Shown here one piece after another: positions 33,899-36,330 of a DNA stretch of 36,330 bases. The translations under genes and the position numbers were made by a program. How positions within the stretch are numbered: position 1 is the first letter of the stretch; each line of letters starts with the position of its first letter. This stretch comes from Prevotella sp. CAG:485 (GTDB lineage Bacteria > Bacteroidota > Bacteroidia > Bacteroidales > Muribaculaceae). The stretch covers positions 15,911 through 52,240 of the forward strand of contig FR897836.1 of NCBI GenBank assembly GCA_000437495.1. Reading direction: 5' to 3'. The notes under the pieces are model-generated. The model was not told where the DNA came from, ran no database searches, and worked only from the letters and a program-made list of their open reading frames with translations.

Positions 33899-33930
33899 TG
33901 GCAAATATTGTGCCAACTTCTCTTTTTCAA
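33899..33930 (-). promoter_or_regulatory. Probable groS promoter with overlapping imperfect palindrome
   Basis: On the minus strand AATATTTG (33909-33902), one mismatch from TAnnTTTG, follows TTG (33930-33928) after 18 bases. The same stretch forms TGGCA (33899-33903), seven bases and TGCCA (33911-33915), an inverted repeat over the predicted -7 box. It could be an operator for heat-shock control; this is unproven. The leader to the ATG at 33860 would be about 38 bases, unusually long for this window. Confidence 0.45.
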
Positions 33931-34000
33931 TTATAACAATAATTCAGGGTCTTAGTTTCTTATTTAACAATAATTATGAGAGAAATTGATTCATAATTCG

Positions 34001-34008
34001 TATCTTTG
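34001..34008 (+). promoter_or_regulatory. -7 box of the S8 peptidase gene
   Basis: TATCTTTG ends four bases before the ATG at 34013, as at rfbA. No -33 TTTG is found at 19-21 bases. The 152-base gap to groS otherwise holds only AT-rich sequence and the groS promoter. Confidence 0.55.
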
Positions 34009-34012
34009 CGGT

Positions 34013-36103
34013 ATGATTAAGAAGAGAATATCAATGGCATTGTTTCTGCTGACCTGTTTCTGCGTTGTCAGCCTTGTCAGTAATTCTGCCATTCCGGTCA
34101 GCCAAAAATCGAGCGTCTATAAACTGCGCAACGGGCGTCTGGTGCAGGAGTATCTGTCGCCGGGCGACTCACTGCGTTCCCGCAAGGCTTTGAAAGGCGA
34201 CGTTATCGGCTACCCCTCCCAAATGCATCTTTGCAATAATATCTCGCGCGAAAACATCGGTGTCGATTTGATTATCCCCGGGCAGAAACATGCTCCCGAT
34301 ATCCTCCCTTATACCGGCAAAGGGGTAGTGATAGGCATCATGGACTGCGGCATAGACCCAAACCATATCACGTTTTTGGATTCGGAAGGCAAGTCGCGTG
34401 TAAAGACTTATATCTTTACGGAGAGCGCCGAGGAGAGCAAGGATAAAAAACTTCAGGCCCAGATTTTCGCCACTCCCGCCGAAATTCTTACGGCTCCCAT
34501 AGATTCGTCGGAGGGTGGACACGGCACACACACCACGGCTTCGGCAGCCGGTTCATGGAAGGAGAATCCTTACAGCGGCATGGCTCCCGATGCCGAATTA
34601 TTTTTAGTGGGTATGGGCGCCCTTGTGTATGACGACGAGATAATCTATGGCATGAGAGCTGCCTCTGACTATGCGCTCGCCAACAACAAAAGAGCTGTTT
34701 TGAGCCTTAGTCTCGGTTCCGGTTCGGGTCCGCACGACGGCACCTCGCCGGTAGGACTTGTATCTAAAGAAATCAGGGAAAAGGGCAATTTAATTTGCTT
34801 TTCTGCTGGCAATGACGGCAAGCGCTTCTCTACCATCTTCAGGAATTTCAGCAACGACACCACTCCTGTCCGAAGCATCTTCTGTAAATGGGATGGCGGA
34901 AAGACGCACTACTGTCCGCTGGAAGCCTGGAGCAAAGACACCAAACAGACGGAACTGCAGCTCTATGTGATGCAGAAGGACACGGTAATCTATAAAAGCC
35001 GCTGGATTACTCCGCAGGAAGTAATAAATGCCGGCGGTAGGGTAACTCTCTTCTCAAAGGGCAGCGAAGGGGAGTTATTGCCTGAGATGAAAAATTTCAT
35101 CGAGGGAGAAATCTATTGCGAAATGGGTATATATGAGCCCAACGGCCGCTTCCGGATAATCCTTGACGCTGATGTGGCAAAATATCTGACTCCCGGATTC
35201 CCGCCACAACTCGGCTTTGGCATACGTTCGCCGCAGGGTGCCGATACGCGCATTTACGCCAACCCTTATTACAACTGTTTGGGGTCGTGGGAGAATCCGG
35301 ATTTTATGTATGGAACAAGCGATGAGACCATCAGCGACCTTGCCGCCTCGCCTGACGTGGTCAGCGTGGGTATGTTGAATGCTGTTGAATCGCGAAAAGC
35401 CATGTCAGGCCAAGTCTACAGCCTGGCAAACCAGTCGTTTGGTGAGCTTGGCAAGCCTAACCTTCACACCAGTCGCGGCACTACATGGGAAGGAGAGAAA
35501 TTGCCCATGATATTGGCTCCCGGAACATTTGTAATCTCGGCTCTTTATCCCGAGGCTCCCGGCATGGAACAATATTATGTCTGCGACACTATGGTTAATG
35601 GCAAACGGTATGTTTGGGGCATCGACACCGGAACATCCATGTCGTCGCCAACGGCAGCCGGAGTCATGGCACTATGGCTTGAGGCCCTTCCAAATCTCAC
35701 CTTCGCGAACATGAAAGATATTTTTGAGCATACCTCAAACCCCTCAGCACTTGAAGGGTATGAGAAATATGCGGCTTACGGCACAATAGATGCGTATAAC
35801 GGGCTCAAATATGCTTTACGCACTTACAGCGTGCCGGGTGTGATTAACGATGCTCCACAGCGTCTGAGTATCCGTTTCACAGAAGGCTCGGCAAGAGCCG
35901 GCAGCGAGATTGAAGTGCTTGTTTCGCAGCCGGTTAACAACGCGACGGCATCTTTCTACAGCCTTGACGGCCGCTGCTGCAAGAGTATCAGTGTGAGCGG
36001 AACGGACTTTACCACTACGCTTCCTTCACAACCCGGTGTGTATGTGCTCAGGGTTGCGGGAGGTGATTTCGCCGCATCTCAGAAATTGGTGGTGAAGGGT
36101 TAA
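34013..36103 (+). CDS. Secreted subtilisin-like (S8) peptidase with probable T9SS C-terminal domain
   Basis: 696 residues from ATG 34013; a TTG at 33986 would place the start upstream of the -7 box and is rejected. The first 26 residues form a signal peptide. The catalytic triad is Asp111 in IGIMDCGID, His170 in GGHGTHTTASAAG and Ser542 in DTGTSMSSPTAAG, with SAGNDG supplying the oxyanion Asn. A roughly 240-residue region between the Asn and Ser motifs is longer than in subtilisin and carries beta-rich segments. The last 80 residues (ASFYSLDGR, GVYVLRVAGGDFAASQKLVVKG) match the pattern of type A sorting domains recognised by the type IX secretion system. The target substrate is unknown. Confidence 0.92.
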   Translation: MIKKRISMALFLLTCFCVVSLVSNSAIPVSQKSSVYKLRNGRLVQEYLSPGDSLRSRKALKGDVIGYPSQMHLCNNISRENIGVDLIIPGQKHAPDILPYTGKGVVIGIMDCGIDPNHITFLDSEGKSRVKTYIFTESAEESKDKKLQAQIFATPAEILTAPIDSSEGGHGTHTTASAAGSWKENPYSGMAPDAELFLVGMGALVYDDEIIYGMRAASDYALANNKRAVLSLSLGSGSGPHDGTSPVGLVSKEIREKGNLICFSAGNDGKRFSTIFRNFSNDTTPVRSIFCKWDGGKTHYCPLEAWSKDTKQTELQLYVMQKDTVIYKSRWITPQEVINAGGRVTLFSKGSEGELLPEMKNFIEGEIYCEMGIYEPNGRFRIILDADVAKYLTPGFPPQLGFGIRSPQGADTRIYANPYYNCLGSWENPDFMYGTSDETISDLAASPDVVSVGMLNAVESRKAMSGQVYSLANQSFGELGKPNLHTSRGTTWEGEKLPMILAPGTFVISALYPEAPGMEQYYVCDTMVNGKRYVWGIDTGTSMSSPTAAGVMALWLEALPNLTFANMKDIFEHTSNPSALEGYEKYAAYGTIDAYNGLKYALRTYSVPGVINDAPQRLSIRFTEGSARAGSEIEVLVSQPVNNATASFYSLDGRCCKSISVSGTDFTTTLPSQPGVYVLRVAGGDFAASQKLVVKG

Positions 36104-36189
36104 GGCCAATGAAAAGTGAGAACACGGAATCAGACGTGAATTCAAGCACAAAATGCGGAGGTGAGACCTCGGAATTAAAAATTATTTGT

Positions 36190-36197
36190 TAATTTTG
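36190..36197 (+). promoter_or_regulatory. Probable -7 box of glnS
   Basis: TAATTTTG is followed after 21 bases by ATG 36219, with the purine-rich AAAAAAGCAAAGAG just before the start. No -33 box is evident. It lies in the 115-base gap after the S8 gene, where a weak five-base hairpin (36158-36170) is the only other structure. Confidence 0.5.
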
Positions 36198-36218
36198 CAT
36201 TTTGAAAAAAGCAAAGAG

Positions 36219-36330
36219 ATGGCAGAAGAGACAACAACCCCCGGTGTATCCGCAGAAAACGCAGCGGAGAACCTCAACTTCATAGAGCAGGAAATAAAGA
36301 AAGATCTGGAAGCCGGCAAGAACGGCGGCC
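36219..36330 (+). CDS. glnS: Glutaminyl-tRNA synthetase, 5' end only
   Basis: Thirty-seven complete codons are visible before the window ends. After a variable, acidic leader (MAEETTTPGVSAENAAE), NLNFIEQEIKKDLEAGKNGG matches the N-terminus of GlnRS, where N-F-I-x-x-I-x-x-D-L-x-x-G-K directly precedes TRFPPEPNGYLHIGHAK. The HIGH signature itself is beyond the edge, so the call rests on this short stretch. The protein would charge tRNA-Gln. Its start is supported by the -7 box upstream and by the family N-terminus. Confidence 0.75.
   Translation, partial: MAEETTTPGVSAENAAENLNFIEQEIKKDLEAGKNGG

Noticed and set aside
36158..36170. Hairpin GAGGT/ACCTC after the S8 peptidase gene as a terminator
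   Set aside because: Only five base pairs with a three-base loop and no following T-run.

Overview
This window looks like chromosomal core DNA from a member of the Bacteroidales, most likely Muribaculaceae-like; the family assignment is my inference and the order is fairly secure. G+C is close to half by eye. Shine-Dalgarno sequences are largely absent. Many genes are preceded within a few bases of the start codon by the Bacteroidetes sigma-70 '-7' box TAnnTTTG, three times with a well-spaced TTTG '-33' box. The protein complement also fits: a long-form PurF, a TonB-dependent receptor with an N-terminal carboxypeptidase-like domain, a PD40-type periplasmic protein, and a subtilase ending in what looks like a type IX secretion tail. 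I see no tRNA, rRNA, insertion sequence, phage, CRISPR array or integrase. Coding density is very high and no gap without a gene exceeds 300 bases.

Layout. 1-8208 (+): end of a DoxX-type membrane protein, mnmA, a bifunctional-nuclease-domain protein with a UVR motif, a degenerate ArgC-like protein, a short SSB, speA, truA and ligA, mostly with overlapping or abutting ends. 8209-8824 (+): an NlpC/P60 lipoprotein under its own promoter. 8919-12307 (+): the dTDP-L-rhamnose pathway as rfbA, an rfbC-rfbD fusion and rfbB. 12304-19330 (+): a Yip1-like membrane protein, smpB, long purF, an RlhA-type U32 protein, a COG2509 FAD protein and tsaB. 19403-20452 (+): a secreted GH53 endo-galactanase behind a structured leader. 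20526-21758 (-) and 21849-24245 (+): a divergent pair of exported TPR-like protein and TonB-dependent receptor. 24322-27801 (-): a Bcp peroxiredoxin, a short CstA transporter and a PD40/coiled-coil periplasmic protein. 27973-31183 (+): a DEAD-box helicase and lepA. 31248-33860 (-): a hexapeptide acyltransferase, groL and groS. 34013-36103 (+): an S8 peptidase. 36219 to the end (+): the start of glnS.

A theme is RNA modification and translation: MnmA, TruA, TsaB and an RlhA-type hydroxylation protein modify tRNA or rRNA, and SmpB, LepA, a DEAD-box helicase and GlnRS act around the ribosome. Envelope genes (rhamnose precursors, acyltransferase, TonB receptor, GH53, NlpC, S8 peptidase) fill the rest. 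I do not see a clear-cut new defence or mobile system. The leads I think most worth following are the ArgC paralogue that has lost its catalytic residues yet sits in a conserved-looking operon near speA, the RlhA-COG2509-TsaB overlapping trio (a possible redox partner for RNA hydroxylation), the GH53 leader with mutually exclusive hairpins, and near-leaderless promoters.
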